A stretch of 44,751 bases of DNA from Burkholderiales bacterium (GCA_026399875.1 JAPLQF010000010.1:1-44751), one strand, 5' to 3'; positions 15,525 to 24,736 are shown, counted from the stretch's first letter. Made by a program: numbers and translations. Notes: a model not told the origin generated them from the letters alone.

Positions 15525-16280
15525 ATGAATCCTTCCAGCCAAAGCAACGCCCTCAGCGACGCAGAGATCGAGACGCTCGAAGAGCGGCTGTCTGCGATCG
15601 ATCCCGATGATTCGATGGCCGTCGAGGAGTTCGATGGCTTTTGCGCGGCGCTCGCGTGTTCGCCCGAGCCGATCGCACGCGAGGAGTGGCTGCCGCTGGT
15701 GCTCGGCGAGTCCGATCGTGCCGAGCGCGCGCTGCGCGGCGAAGGCGACGATGCCTCGCTGCTGCGGCTCATCGACCGCCATCGCGAATCGGTGGCCGCC
15801 ATGCTCTTCGAAGGCGAGGGTTTTGCGCCGATCCTGGCCTACGACGACGATGGCCGTGCCTGGGGCAATGCCTGGGCGATCGGCTTTGCGCGCGGAATGT
15901 CCTTGCGCCCGGATGCCTGGTCGGCGCTCGAGGACGACGACGACTATGCCGATGCGCTTGAACCGGTCATGCGCCTGCTGGCCGATGCCCAGCGCAGCAT
16001 GGAAGAAGATGACGATGAGTCGGATGAGGTCGTCGGCGACGATTACGACGACGAGGGCACCGACTACGAGCCGATTGCCGACAGCGAGCGCGAGGCGGTG
16101 ATCCATCAGATGCTCGACGGCATGCAGGATGTCTACGACTTCTTTGGTGATGCCCGGGCGCGCGCCTTGTCGCCGGCGACGGTGCGTCGGGATCAGCCCA
16201 AGGTCGGCCGCAACGACCCCTGCCCGTGCGGCAGTGGTCGCAAGTTCAAAAGCTATTGCGGTGCCGACAAGGCCGGCTGA
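15525..16280 (+). CDS. UPF0149 (YecA-like) protein with C-terminal SEC-C zinc motif
   Basis: 251 aa from ATG 15525. The N-terminal UPF0149 helical domain shows [19 protein letters not shown] (about 31-49) and [14 protein letters not shown] (about 115-128). An acidic linker with runs of Asp/Glu spans about 138-188. The C-terminus is a SEC-C motif, [19 protein letters not shown], which binds zinc in the SecA tail and in many hitchhiking proteins. YecA of E. coli interacts with the ribosome and SecYEG; a comparable protein-quality role is possible. No Shine-Dalgarno is visible, and the start is 38 bp from the divergent SDR start. Confidence 0.92.
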   Translation: MNPSSQSNALSDAEIETLEERLSAIDPDDSMAVEEFDGFCAALACSPEPIAREEWLPLVLGESDRAERALRGEGDDASLLRLIDRHRESVAAMLFEGEGFAPILAYDDDGRAWGNAWAIGFARGMSLRPDAWSALEDDDDYADALEPVMRLLADAQRSMEEDDDESDEVVGDDYDDEGTDYEPIADSEREAVIHQMLDGMQDVYDFFGDARARALSPATVRRDQPKVGRNDPCPCGSGRKFKSYCGADKAG

Positions 16281-16341
16281 TTTCCTGATAACGAAAGGCG
16301 CGCGTCGCTCGCCCGGCACCTGGCCCGGCTAGACTGCGACC

Positions 16342-17655
16342 ATGCAAGACGGCATCGATTCGCGCTACGCTTGGCTCAGGCTGTCGGTCACGCTCGCGCT
16401 CATGACCATCGGCGCGACCGGCATGTTCGTCATCAGCGTGGCGCTGCCGGCGGTGCAGGCCGACTTCGGCATCGATCGCTCCAGCGTCTCGAGCGCCTAC
16501 ACGATGCTGATGATCGGCTTCGGCCTCGGCGGCATCCTCATGGGGCGCCTGGCTGACCGGTTCGGTGTCGCGGTGCCGGTAGCCATCGGCGCCGTCGGTC
16601 TGGGAGGCGGTTTCATCGCGGCCGGGCTGGCGCCGGGCATCGTCTCCTTCGGCATCGTGCACGGCCTGCTGATCGGTCTGCTTGGCACCTCTGCCACGTT
16701 TTCGCCGCTGGTGGCCGATACCTCCCTGTGGTTCGAGCGGCGTCGTGGCCTGGCGGTGGCGATCTGCGCCAGCGGCAACTATCTGGGCGGGGCCTTCTGG
16801 CCGCCGATCGTTCAGCACTTCATCGAAACCGTCGGCTGGCGACAGACCTATATCGGCATCGGCGTGATGTGCCTGCTCACGATGCTGCCGCTGGCACTGC
16901 TGTTGCGCCGCCGCCCCCCGGGCGTCGTCGATTCAGCACCAGCCGCTCAGGGCAATACCGCTGCCGCGCCGGCGGCGGCCGCTTTGCCGTCGCAGGCCGC
17001 GCAGGTCGGGCAGACAGGACAACTGGGGCAGGCCGGGCCGCTGCGCCCGCTCGGCATGTCGCCTGCTGCCTTGCAGACCCTGCTGTGCATTGCCGGCGTC
17101 GCCTGTTGTGTCGCGATGGCCATGCCGCAGGTCCATATCGTGGCCTATTGCAGTGACCTCGGTTTCGGGCCGGCACGCGGCGCGCAGATGCTGGCGCTGA
17201 TGCTCGGATTCGGCGTCATCAGCCGGCTGGCTTCGGGCTGGATCTCCGATCGCATCGGCGGACTGCGCACGCTGCTGCTCGGCTCGATCCTGCAGGGCCT
17301 GGCGCTGCTGCTCTTTCTGCCCTTCGACGGGCTGGCGTCGCTCTATGTGATCTCGGCGCTCTTTGGCCTCTTCCAGGGCGGCATCGTGCCCTCATACGCC
17401 CTGATCGTTCGCGAAAACTTTCCGGCTTCCGAGGCTGGCGGTCGTGTCGCCGTGGTCATCAGCTCAACGCTGCTTGGCATGGCGCTGGGCGGCTGGATGT
17501 CGGGCGCGGTCTTCGATTACACCGGCTCCTATCACGCGGCCTTCATCAACGGCGTCGCCTGGAACCTGCTGAACCTGACCATTGCGGTGCTGCTGCTGCG
17601 TCGGGCGATGCGCATGCCCGGACGAGGCTTGCCGCCGGTCGCGGCGATGGCCTGA
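16342..17655 (+). CDS. MFS transporter, oxalate/formate-antiporter-like
   Basis: 437 aa with about 12 hydrophobic membrane segments in two sets of six. The loop-2 signature GRLADRFGV (after helix 2) and its second-half counterpart SGWISDRIGGLRT are present. The central cytoplasmic loop (about 195-232) is Ala/Gln/Gly rich with QTGQLGQAG repeats. MFS proteins of this branch move organic acids across the inner membrane. It follows the UPF0149 gene by 61 bp on the same strand. The substrate is unknown; the catabolic surroundings suggest a carboxylate. Confidence 0.92.
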   Translation: MQDGIDSRYAWLRLSVTLALMTIGATGMFVISVALPAVQADFGIDRSSVSSAYTMLMIGFGLGGILMGRLADRFGVAVPVAIGAVGLGGGFIAAGLAPGIVSFGIVHGLLIGLLGTSATFSPLVADTSLWFERRRGLAVAICASGNYLGGAFWPPIVQHFIETVGWRQTYIGIGVMCLLTMLPLALLLRRRPPGVVDSAPAAQGNTAAAPAAAALPSQAAQVGQTGQLGQAGPLRPLGMSPAALQTLLCIAGVACCVAMAMPQVHIVAYCSDLGFGPARGAQMLALMLGFGVISRLASGWISDRIGGLRTLLLGSILQGLALLLFLPFDGLASLYVISALFGLFQGGIVPSYALIVRENFPASEAGGRVAVVISSTLLGMALGGWMSGAVFDYTGSYHAAFINGVAWNLLNLTIAVLLLRRAMRMPGRGLPPVAAMA

Positions 17656-17665
17656 GGCTGCGACC

Positions 17666-17875
17666 CTATTTGCCGTTGACCGTCGACGGGTTTGCGACAG
17701 GTTTGACTGCAATATTGAGCGGCGTCGCGGCAGCGGCGTTGGCAACCGAGATGCCGCCACCGGTACCGGTCGAGGCAGGGGTGTCAAGTTCGGAGCCTGC
17801 GCCGCCGCATCCGGTCAGCGCGGCAACCATGGCGATCACGCCCGCCCTCAAGACACAAATTAGAAACAATTTCAT
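17666..17875 (-). CDS. Small putative lipoprotein
   Basis: 69 aa. A signal peptide (MKLFLICVLRAGVIAMVAA) runs into a lipobox LTGC, with the modified Cys at about residue 23, followed by a Gly/Ser/Thr-rich mature tail of about 45 residues (GGAGSELDTPASTGTGG). No catalytic or binding motif is seen. It is convergent with the MFS gene (10 bp apart). No strong ribosome site precedes the ATG. The lipobox is the main support for a real gene. Confidence 0.6.
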   Translation of the reverse strand: MKLFLICVLRAGVIAMVAALTGCGGAGSELDTPASTGTGGGISVANAAAATPLNIAVKPVANPSTVNGK

Positions 17876-17888
17876 GCAGCGACTGTAA

Positions 17889-17908
17889 CCGCCGGGGGCT
17901 CCCGGCGG
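17889..17908 (-). terminator. Hairpin downstream of serine hydrolase
   Basis: CCGCCGGG (17889-17896) pairs perfectly with CCCGGCGG (17901-17908) around a 4-nt loop. On the minus strand it lies about 97 bp after the serine hydrolase stop and just before the lipoprotein start. There is no T-run. It could be a weak terminator or a structure in the lipoprotein leader. Confidence 0.35.
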
Positions 17909-18004
17909 GTTGCCGTCTGGAGCGTGCGGTCAACCGTCGTTCAGTCGCCTCGTCGCCTTTGACGGGTGGTCGAGAGCTCGCCAGGTCGCCGGTTCTCCGG
18001 GCCG

Positions 18005-19201
18005 TCAGCCGGGTCGGTAAAGCGCTGCGGCGATCAGCCCGAAAAAGGTATCGGTCTGATCGGCATGCAGCCATCGGGAGGCCACCACCAGCTGGCGTTC
18101 CGGGTCGATCCAGGTGACATGGCCGCCCGCGCCGATCATGAAGCAGCTCGAGGCGCTGGCTGCAGGGTAGACCGGCTTGGGCTGGCGATTGAGCCAGGTC
18201 AGCATGCCGTAGAAGGGGGCAATCGGGCAGGGCGTGAGCATGCGCTCGATCCAGGCCGACGAGATCAGTGATCTGCCCTGCCACTGACCGCGCTGCAGCA
18301 TCAGCTGGCCGATACGGGCCTGGTCGCGGGCCGAGATCGAGACGCCGCCGCCCCAATGGGTGCCGCCCGGCACTGACTGCACGCGCCGGGTTTTGCCGCT
18401 GGCATCGGGCAGCTCGATGAAGCTGTCGTCATAGCCCACCCATTGCCAGCTGGAGGTTGCGCCCAGCGGCTGCATGATGGCCTCGCGAAAGACCTCGGGC
18501 AGCGGCCGGCCGAACAGATGCAGCAGCGCCAGCGACAGCTGGTTGATGCGCACATCGTTGTATTCCCAGAAACTGCCGGGCGCTTGCAGCGGCCGGGCAT
18601 CGCCCTTCCTGCCGGTGGCCGGCGCGCCGCCGAAAGCCACCGTGCGATAGCGGTCGACCTGATCCGGAATACCGAAGCAACGGCCTTCCCATTCGCTGGT
18701 CTGCTGCAGCAGCTGGGTCCAGGTGATCGGTGCGTTGTGCGGTGAGCCGAAGCCGATATCTGTCTGAATGTGAGCGCCTACTGGCGCGTCAGGGTCAGGC
18801 AGCAAGCCGCGGTCGTGCGCGATGCCGGCCAGCAGCGCGAGATAGGTCTTGGCAATGCTGAAGGTCAGGTCGGCCCGGTCGGGTTCGCCCCAGGACGCGA
18901 TCTCGACACCCCGATGCAGGATCGAGCCGCTGGCCGGGCCGCGCGCATGGACCGGCCCTCGCAGGCGGTTGTAGGGCGGCGGGTCGGCAAGATGGATGCC
19001 CCAGTTCGCCGGATCAGCCGCCGGGTCGCGGGCCCAGGGTGTTTCGTGGGCGGCGGCAAACGCGATCGCCTGAGCCAGCCAGGCGTCGCGAACCGCCAGA
19101 TCGGACGGGTTGGCGTCGGCTGCAGGATTGGCGTCGGAGTTGGCGTCGGACGGGCCGGCAGCAGTGGCCGCAGGGGTGGCGGAGGGCGGGATGGTCGTCA
19201 T
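18005..19201 (-). CDS. Serine hydrolase of the beta-lactamase (class C / EstB-like) family
   Basis: 398 aa. The SxxK active-site motif is S115-I-A-K118 in TFSIAKTY, and the Tyr motif is FWEYNDVRINQL (Y-x-N). A Gly/His region (CFMIGAGGHVTWIDPERQ) forms the third element. Such proteins are esterases, amidases or peptidases rather than true lactamases. Residues 1-35 are low complexity with SDANSDANPAADANPSD; no clear signal peptide is seen, so a cytosolic location is inferred. A promoter with TTGACA lies directly upstream. It is divergent from an acyl-CoA ligase, so it may release the acid that the ligase activates. Confidence 0.9.
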   Translation of the reverse strand: MTTIPPSATPAATAAGPSDANSDANPAADANPSDLAVRDAWLAQAIAFAAAHETPWARDPAADPANWGIHLADPPPYNRLRGPVHARGPASGSILHRGVEIASWGEPDRADLTFSIAKTYLALLAGIAHDRGLLPDPDAPVGAHIQTDIGFGSPHNAPITWTQLLQQTSEWEGRCFGIPDQVDRYRTVAFGGAPATGRKGDARPLQAPGSFWEYNDVRINQLSLALLHLFGRPLPEVFREAIMQPLGATSSWQWVGYDDSFIELPDASGKTRRVQSVPGGTHWGGGVSISARDQARIGQLMLQRGQWQGRSLISSAWIERMLTPCPIAPFYGMLTWLNRQPKPVYPAASASSCFMIGAGGHVTWIDPERQLVVASRWLHADQTDTFFGLIAAALYRPG

Positions 19202-19210
19202 CAGACGATC

Positions 19211-19240
19211 CTATACGATGTCGCGAAGGCTGAATGTCAA
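19211..19240 (-). promoter_or_regulatory. Candidate sigma70 promoter for the serine hydrolase
   Basis: On the minus strand a consensus -35 TTGACA (19240-19235) is followed after 18 bp by GTATAG (19216-19211). The -10 ends 9 bp before the ATG at 19201, so the transcript would be leaderless or nearly so. No Shine-Dalgarno is visible before this ATG, which agrees. Confidence 0.5.
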
Positions 19241-19285
19241 AGCCGTCTGGTCAGCAACAAGGCACGTACGAAGAGGAGTCGCACC

Positions 19286-20932
19286 ATGCAGCACCCTGCC
19301 CCATCATCCGCCCCGGCCAGCTCCCCGGCAGTTGGTGATTTCGCTTCTGTCGCCCGCGGCCACACTCTGGGCGACCTGTTGCGGCGCAGCGCCGCCCGCC
19401 TGCCCGACAAGCCCGCGATCCGCTGCGGCGCCACGGCCTGGACCTATCGAGAGTTCGACGTAGTGGTCAACCGGCTGGCCAACGGTCTGGCCGCCGGGCA
19501 GGCCGGCCTGCCGGTTGGCGCCGGTGACCGGGTCGCGGTGCTCTCGCGCAACTCGCATACCTTTGCGGCGATCCGCTTTGCGCTCGCCCGGCTGGGCGCG
19601 GTACTGGTGCCGATCAACTTCATGCTCAATGCCGATGAAGTTGCCTACATCTTGCGTCATTCGCAGGCCCGCCTGCTGGCGGTCGGCCCCGACATGGTGT
19701 CACTTGGCGAGTCTGCGGCCGCCCGCGATACCGCTGTCGAAAAAATCGTCTGGCTCGATGGCGAAGATCCGGCCGACAAGCCGGGCGCCCTGGTCGGCTT
19801 CGATCAGCTGCTGGCGGCAACGACACAGGCGCCGGCGGTGGCACTCGACTCGCGAATGCTCGCTCAGATCATCTATACCAGCGGCACCGAGTCGCTGCCC
19901 AAGGGCGCGATGCTGACCCACGAGGCGGTCTGCTGGGAGTATGTGAGCTGCGTGGTCGAAGGCGAGATCGCCGAGGCCGACACGCTGCTGCACGCGCTGC
20001 CGCTCTATCACTGCGCGCAGCTTGATGTCTTTCTGGGTCCGGCAGTCTATGTGGGCGCGAGCAGTGTCATTACCGGCAAACCCACGCCCGACAACATCCT
20101 CAGCCTGCTGGCGGCCGATCGCATCAATTCGTTTTTTGCGCCGCCGTCGATCTGGATCGCGCTGCTGCGCTCGCCGGCCTTCGATGCCACCGACCTGTCG
20201 GCGCTGCGCAAGGGCTACTACGGCGCAGCGATCATGCCGGTGGCGGTGCTCAAGGAGATTGCGCAGCGCTTGCCGCAGATCCGGCTGTGGAATTTCTACG
20301 GCCAGACCGAAATCGCACCGCTGGCCACCGTGCTCAAGCCCGAGGACCAGATGCGCAAGGCCGGCTCGGCCGGGCGTGCTGTCCTCAATGTCGAGACCCG
20401 CGTGGTCGACGACGCGATGCAGGACGTCAGGATCGGTGAGATCGGCGAGATCGTGCACCGCTCGCCGCAGCTGCTCACCGGCTACTTCAACGACCCCGAG
20501 CGCACCGCAGCGTCGTTCGAGGGCGGCTGGTTTCACAGCGGCGATCTGGCGGTCATCGATGACGAGGGCTACATCACCGTCGTCGACCGAAAGAAAGACA
20601 TGATCAAGACCGGCGGCGAGAATGTTGCCTCGCGCGAAGTTGAAGAGGCGGTCTATCGCCTGGACGGCGTCTCGGAGGTGGCGGTCATTGGCCTGCCGCA
20701 TCCCTACTGGATCGAGGCGGTCACCGCCTGCGTCGTGGTCAAGGCCGGCCAGGCGCTCAGCGAGGAGCAGGTTATTGCGCACTGCCGCTCGCAACTGGCC
20801 ACCTTCAAATCGCCCAAGAAGGTGGTCTTCGTCGATGCGCTGCCCAAGAATCCAAGCGGCAAGATCCTCAAGCGCGAATTGCGCAACCGGTTCGAAGACC
20901 TGCTGAAGGACCTGCCCGCCGAGAACCGATGA
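19286..20932 (+). CDS. AMP-dependent acyl-CoA synthetase (FadD13-like)
   Basis: 548 aa from ATG 19286 with AGAGGAG 6 bp upstream; a long open extension into 18770 overlaps the opposite gene and is ignored. The ANL-superfamily motifs are present: ATP-binding IIYTSGTESLPKGAML (the usual Thr-Gly replaced by Glu-Ser), NFYGQTE, WFHSGDLAVIDDEGYITVV, DRKKDMIKTGGENV and the catalytic Lys in NPSGKILKREL near the C-terminus. It activates a carboxylic acid through an acyl-adenylate to acyl-CoA in the cytosol. Its TGA directly abuts the stop of the convergent serine hydrolase at 20933. Chain-length preference is unknown. Confidence 0.94.
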   Translation: MQHPAPSSAPASSPAVGDFASVARGHTLGDLLRRSAARLPDKPAIRCGATAWTYREFDVVVNRLANGLAAGQAGLPVGAGDRVAVLSRNSHTFAAIRFALARLGAVLVPINFMLNADEVAYILRHSQARLLAVGPDMVSLGESAAARDTAVEKIVWLDGEDPADKPGALVGFDQLLAATTQAPAVALDSRMLAQIIYTSGTESLPKGAMLTHEAVCWEYVSCVVEGEIAEADTLLHALPLYHCAQLDVFLGPAVYVGASSVITGKPTPDNILSLLAADRINSFFAPPSIWIALLRSPAFDATDLSALRKGYYGAAIMPVAVLKEIAQRLPQIRLWNFYGQTEIAPLATVLKPEDQMRKAGSAGRAVLNVETRVVDDAMQDVRIGEIGEIVHRSPQLLTGYFNDPERTAASFEGGWFHSGDLAVIDDEGYITVVDRKKDMIKTGGENVASREVEEAVYRLDGVSEVAVIGLPHPYWIEAVTACVVVKAGQALSEEQVIAHCRSQLATFKSPKKVVFVDALPKNPSGKILKRELRNRFEDLLKDLPAENR

Positions 20933-22123
20933 TCAGGCCGCAGCCTGATACACCGCCTGCTTCATCGCAAATGAGAACGGGTGCCAGAAGGCGGTATCGC
21001 GCTGGGCCATGACGACGCCGGCCAGACCCCGGCGCGGATTGATCCACCAGTGGGTGCCGGCCATGCCGCCCCACTGGAACTCACCGACCGAATCGGGCGG
21101 ATCGATGCTCGATACGCTCAATGACACTGCGCCGCCCAGCCCGTAGCTCTTGCCAGTCACCGGCTTCGGAAACCCGGTGAAAACCCCTTGCGGCAGATGC
21201 GACTGCATCATCAGCGCAAGCGTCTCGGGGCGCAGCAGGGTCGGCCCGCCCGGGATCAGGCTGCGGATCAGCGCGATGGTATCGGGCAGGGTCGAGACCA
21301 GCCCGCCGCCGCCCGACAGGCGCGTGGCCGCCTTCTCGAAGGCGCCGGCATAAGGAATGTCGTCGACGCGGGTCAGCCCCGGCTTGAGCGGCCTGGTCAG
21401 GCTCGCGCCGCGGTAATAGGCGACCAGCCGCGAGCGCTGCGCCGACGGGATCGCAAAGCCGGTGTCGACCATGCCCAGCGGCTCGAAGATGCGCGCACTC
21501 AGAAAGACATCGAAGGGCTGGCCGCTCACCACTTCGACCAGACGGCCGAGCACGTCAGTGGCAATCGAATATTCCCAGGAAGTGCCGGGATGAAACGCGA
21601 GCGGCAGGTCTTCGAGCAGGTCGATCATCTGCGCGAGCGTTGTGGTGTGGTCGCGCACGCCGGCATCGATGAAGGCCTGATAGAGCAGGGTGCCCGGATC
21701 GAGCAGTCCATAGCCGAGACCTGCGCTGTGGGTCAGCAGATGGCGCACGGTGATCGGATTGCGCGCCGGCTCGGTGTCACCCAGCGAGGTGGCACCCGGG
21801 CGCAGCACCTGACGATTGCCAAGTTGCGGGATGAAGCGCTCGATCGGATCGTCCAGGCCGAGCTTGCCGTCTTCCATCAGCAGCAGCACCGCGCAGGAGG
21901 TGATCAGCTTGGTGTTCGAGTACATGCGAAAGATGTGATCGGGTCGCAGGGCAATCTGCTGCTCGCGATCGGCCCAGCCGGTGCAGTGCAGATCGATCAG
22001 CTCACGGCCCTGCAGCACCGCCGACGACACGCCTGCCAGCAACTCGCCGTCGACGATCTCTTTCATGGCAGCGTGCAGCGGCGCGAAATCAAGCCGCGTC
22101 GGGCTGAGCGCGAGATCGCTCAT
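20933..22123 (-). CDS. Serine hydrolase of the beta-lactamase family (EstB-like), second paralogue
   Basis: 396 aa. The SxxK motif is S69-N-T-K72 in FRMYSNTKLIT, the Tyr motif is WEYSIATDVLGRL, and a WGGMAGTHWWINP segment near residue 350 replaces the KTG triad. Also typical are ITVRHLLTHSAGLGYG and FEPLGMVDTGF. No signal peptide is seen. It begins with a 4-bp ATGA overlap with the upstream acyl-CoA ligase, so the two are translationally coupled. It probably acts as a carboxylesterase or lactonase in the same pathway. It is the last gene of a four-gene minus-strand operon. Confidence 0.92.
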   Translation of the reverse strand: MSDLALSPTRLDFAPLHAAMKEIVDGELLAGVSSAVLQGRELIDLHCTGWADREQQIALRPDHIFRMYSNTKLITSCAVLLLMEDGKLGLDDPIERFIPQLGNRQVLRPGATSLGDTEPARNPITVRHLLTHSAGLGYGLLDPGTLLYQAFIDAGVRDHTTTLAQMIDLLEDLPLAFHPGTSWEYSIATDVLGRLVEVVSGQPFDVFLSARIFEPLGMVDTGFAIPSAQRSRLVAYYRGASLTRPLKPGLTRVDDIPYAGAFEKAATRLSGGGGLVSTLPDTIALIRSLIPGGPTLLRPETLALMMQSHLPQGVFTGFPKPVTGKSYGLGGAVSLSVSSIDPPDSVGEFQWGGMAGTHWWINPRRGLAGVVMAQRDTAFWHPFSFAMKQAVYQAAA

Positions 22124-23847
22124 CGCGACGACTCCTCCAGAAACTCCATCGCATTGCGTGCACCGCTCGCCGGGCGGCTGTTCTCGTGGCCGCGCAGTTC
22201 GACCCGGCGGATCTTGCCGGAGATGGTCTTGGGCAGATCGGCGAATTCAATGCGACGGATCATCTTGTAGGGCGAGACCCGTTCGCGCAGGAAGGTGAAG
22301 ATCGCGCGGGCCGTGGCCGCATTCGGCTCGTGGCCGGGCGCCAGGATGACATAGGCCTTGGGCACGAAGCCGCGCACCGGGTCGGGCGAGGGCACGACCG
22401 CAGCCTCGGCCACCGCGGCATGCTCGATCAGCGCGCTTTCGAGCTCGAAGGGGCTGATGCGATAGCCCGAGGCTTTGAAGACGTCATCGGCGCGTCCGAC
22501 ATAAGTGATGTAGCCCTCGGCATCGCGGCTGCCGACATCCCCGGTGTGGTAATAGCCGTCGCGCATCGCCTCGGCGGTTTTTTCGGTGTCATCGGCATAG
22601 GCGTCCATCAGCGGCACCGGGCGGCGGGCCAGATCGATGCAGATTTCGCCTTCATCGGCCGGCTTGCCGTCGGCATCGAGCAGTACGATCGGATAGCCCG
22701 GCAGCGGGCGGCCCATCGAGCCGGGCTTGAGCGCCTGCCCCGGCGGATTGCCGATCTGCGCGGTGGTCTCGGTCTGACCGTAGCCGTCCCGGATGGTTAG
22801 CCCCCAGGCATTGCGAACCTGGTCGATCACCTCGGGGTTGAGCGGCTCGCCGGCCGAGATCACTTCGCGCAGACCGGTCTTGAATCGCGGCAGATCTTCC
22901 AGGATCAGCATGCGCCAGACGGTTGGCGGCGCACACAGCGTCTTGACGCCGTACTTGATGAGCACATTGAGGATGGTCGGCCCGTTGAAGCGGCCGTAGT
23001 TGTAGATGAAGACGCAGGCCTGCGCATTGAAGGGCGCAAAAAAGCAGCTCCAGGCATGCTTGGCCCAGCCCGGCGAGCTGATCGTCCAGTGCACGTCGCC
23101 CGGCTGCAGTCCGAGCCAGTACATCGTCGACAGATGACCTACCGGATAGCTTTGGCGCGAATGGCGAACCAGCTTCGGTTTGGAGGTGGTCCCCGAGGTG
23201 AAGTACTCGAGCAGCGGCGCGGTCACCGCACCCGCGTCGGTCGGCACGAAGCTGTCGGGGCTTGCCGCCGAGTCGCGATAGTCGGTCCAGCCGGCGGGCG
23301 GGCGACCATCGTTGCCGCGCCCGGCGTCGCCGGCCAGGATGCAGCCGATGCCTGCAAGGGCTGCCGCCGGCAGCTCGCTCACCCGCGCCTGCCCGGTGGC
23401 ATTGGTCAGGATCCAGCGTACCTGCCCGCGTTCGATGCGATCGGCCAGATCGGCGCCCGACAGCAGGGTGGTGGCCGGGATGACCACCGCACCGATCTTG
23501 ATCGCCGCCAGCATGGTCTCCCAGAGCGGGACTTCGTTACCCAGCATCAGCAGGATGCGATCACCGGCACGCGTGCCGCGCCCGACCAGAAAGTTGGCGA
23601 CCTGCGACGAGCGGCGCGACAGCTCGGCATAGCTCAGTTTGGCCTCGGTGCCCGACTCCTCGACGATGTGCAGCGCCGGCGCCGGGTTGTTGCGCGCCAT
23701 TGCATCAAAGTAGTCGATCGCCCAGTTGAAGCGATCAAGCCTGGGCCAGGCGAATGCGGCGTTGGCCGCCGGATGATCGGTGCGCAGCGCGAACAGCTGG
23801 TCGCGGGCTGCCAGAAAGCGGTGCAGTTCGGAGTCGAGTGCGGTCAT
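22120..23847 (-). CDS. AMP-binding acyl-CoA synthetase (acetyl/medium-chain type)
   Basis: 575 aa. ANL motifs: EYFTSGTTSKPKLVRHS (ATP loop), IRDGYGQTETT, YYHTGDVGSRDAEGYITYV, RADDVFKASGYRISPFE and the catalytic Lys in KTISGKIRRVELR. The N-terminal FNWAIDYFDAMARNNPAPAL resembles medium-chain acyl-CoA and acetyl-CoA synthetase-like ligases and differs from the FadD13-like paralogue at 19286. It forms acyl-CoA in the cytosol. Its 3' end overlaps the serine hydrolase by 4 bp, and a DUF169 gene lies 11 bp upstream. The start is preceded by ACACGCC, a context shared with several genes here. Confidence 0.94.
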   Translation of the reverse strand: MTALDSELHRFLAARDQLFALRTDHPAANAAFAWPRLDRFNWAIDYFDAMARNNPAPALHIVEESGTEAKLSYAELSRRSSQVANFLVGRGTRAGDRILLMLGNEVPLWETMLAAIKIGAVVIPATTLLSGADLADRIERGQVRWILTNATGQARVSELPAAALAGIGCILAGDAGRGNDGRPPAGWTDYRDSAASPDSFVPTDAGAVTAPLLEYFTSGTTSKPKLVRHSRQSYPVGHLSTMYWLGLQPGDVHWTISSPGWAKHAWSCFFAPFNAQACVFIYNYGRFNGPTILNVLIKYGVKTLCAPPTVWRMLILEDLPRFKTGLREVISAGEPLNPEVIDQVRNAWGLTIRDGYGQTETTAQIGNPPGQALKPGSMGRPLPGYPIVLLDADGKPADEGEICIDLARRPVPLMDAYADDTEKTAEAMRDGYYHTGDVGSRDAEGYITYVGRADDVFKASGYRISPFELESALIEHAAVAEAAVVPSPDPVRGFVPKAYVILAPGHEPNAATARAIFTFLRERVSPYKMIRRIEFADLPKTISGKIRRVELRGHENSRPASGARNAMEFLEESSR

Positions 23848-23858
23848 GGCGTGTCGCT

Positions 23859-24710
23859 CTATTTTGTTGCCGGGGGTGTTTTCGATTGTGCCCGCTCGGG
23901 ATAGCTCACCGCCATCCCGTCGCGCACGTCCTGCTGGATGCCGTATTGGGCAAAGGGATAGCGAAAACCGTTTTTCGCCAGCGCATGCATGCCCTCGATC
24001 GCCTTGACCAGCAGGGCTGGCGGCAGCGCCATCAGCATTTCGTCATCGAGCACCCCGCCATAGCGGCGCTCGGCAAAGCACGGAATCGACAGGCTTGGTT
24101 CGGCGGTGGCCAGCGCCCGCCCCCAGGAGTCGGCGCAGGCCGATTCGCCGACCACGCTCCAGTCGAAGCGCTTGTAGCCGGTCCATTGCAGGCCGTTGAT
24201 GAAATAGATCATCGCGCCCGGAGTGGCATAAAAGAGCGCGATGTCGGGCGTGCCCAGGCGCCCCGACGACAGCGGCGAGACCGCGAGCGCAGCGGCACGT
24301 GCCGGAATATGCATCGCGCGCTGATGGGCATGTGCATCTTCCGGCGTGGCATACCAGACGCCAACCATCGATTTGCCCGAGCGCCACTCGGCATCGGGCG
24401 CGCCCAAGCCGACCACGGTGCGACATTGCGCGCCGACCAGATCATCGCCGGTGATGCCGACCGTCCAGCCCAGGCGGGCCGCCTGCGCCACGATCTGGTC
24501 GGTGGTGTGAATCGACTTGGGCCGACGGATGCGCGGGATGGCCGCCATCTCGTCGACGCTGTCGAAACGCTTCATGCAAAAGGGCATGGCGCGAAGTTTG
24601 AGCAGGCGCTCGAGCTCGGCCGAGATCGCGGCCCAATCAGTGGCGCTGGTGGCGGCAGTCGCCGATGTGTCGGTCGGTGCCGGGGACTTGCTGCTGGTGG
24701 AGGTGTCCAT
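23859..24710 (-). CDS. DUF169 family protein
   Basis: 283 aa. After a Ser/Thr/Ala-rich head (1-25), the DUF169 domain shows LERLLKLRAMPFCMKRFDS (about 34-52), VGITGDDLVGAQCRTVVGL (about 84-102), GRLGTPDIALFYATPGAM and SCADSW-like Cys positions. No biochemical role is established for DUF169. The conserved Cys residues could bind a metal or cofactor, which is inference. It lies inside an operon: Bug protein, DUF169, acyl-CoA ligase, serine hydrolase, with gaps of 26 and 11 bp. A role in handling the imported acid is therefore likely. Confidence 0.82.
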   Translation of the reverse strand: MDTSTSSKSPAPTDTSATAATSATDWAAISAELERLLKLRAMPFCMKRFDSVDEMAAIPRIRRPKSIHTTDQIVAQAARLGWTVGITGDDLVGAQCRTVVGLGAPDAEWRSGKSMVGVWYATPEDAHAHQRAMHIPARAAALAVSPLSSGRLGTPDIALFYATPGAMIYFINGLQWTGYKRFDWSVVGESACADSWGRALATAEPSLSIPCFAERRYGGVLDDEMLMALPPALLVKAIEGMHALAKNGFRYPFAQYGIQQDVRDGMAVSYPERAQSKTPPATK

Positions 24711-24736
24711 GGTGCGTGGTGTCCTGTGATGTCGTT

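Noticed and set aside
18770..19285. Long N-terminal extension of the acyl-CoA ligase
   Set aside because: It overlaps the opposite-strand serine hydrolase, has no homology, and a good AGAGGAG precedes the ATG at 19286.
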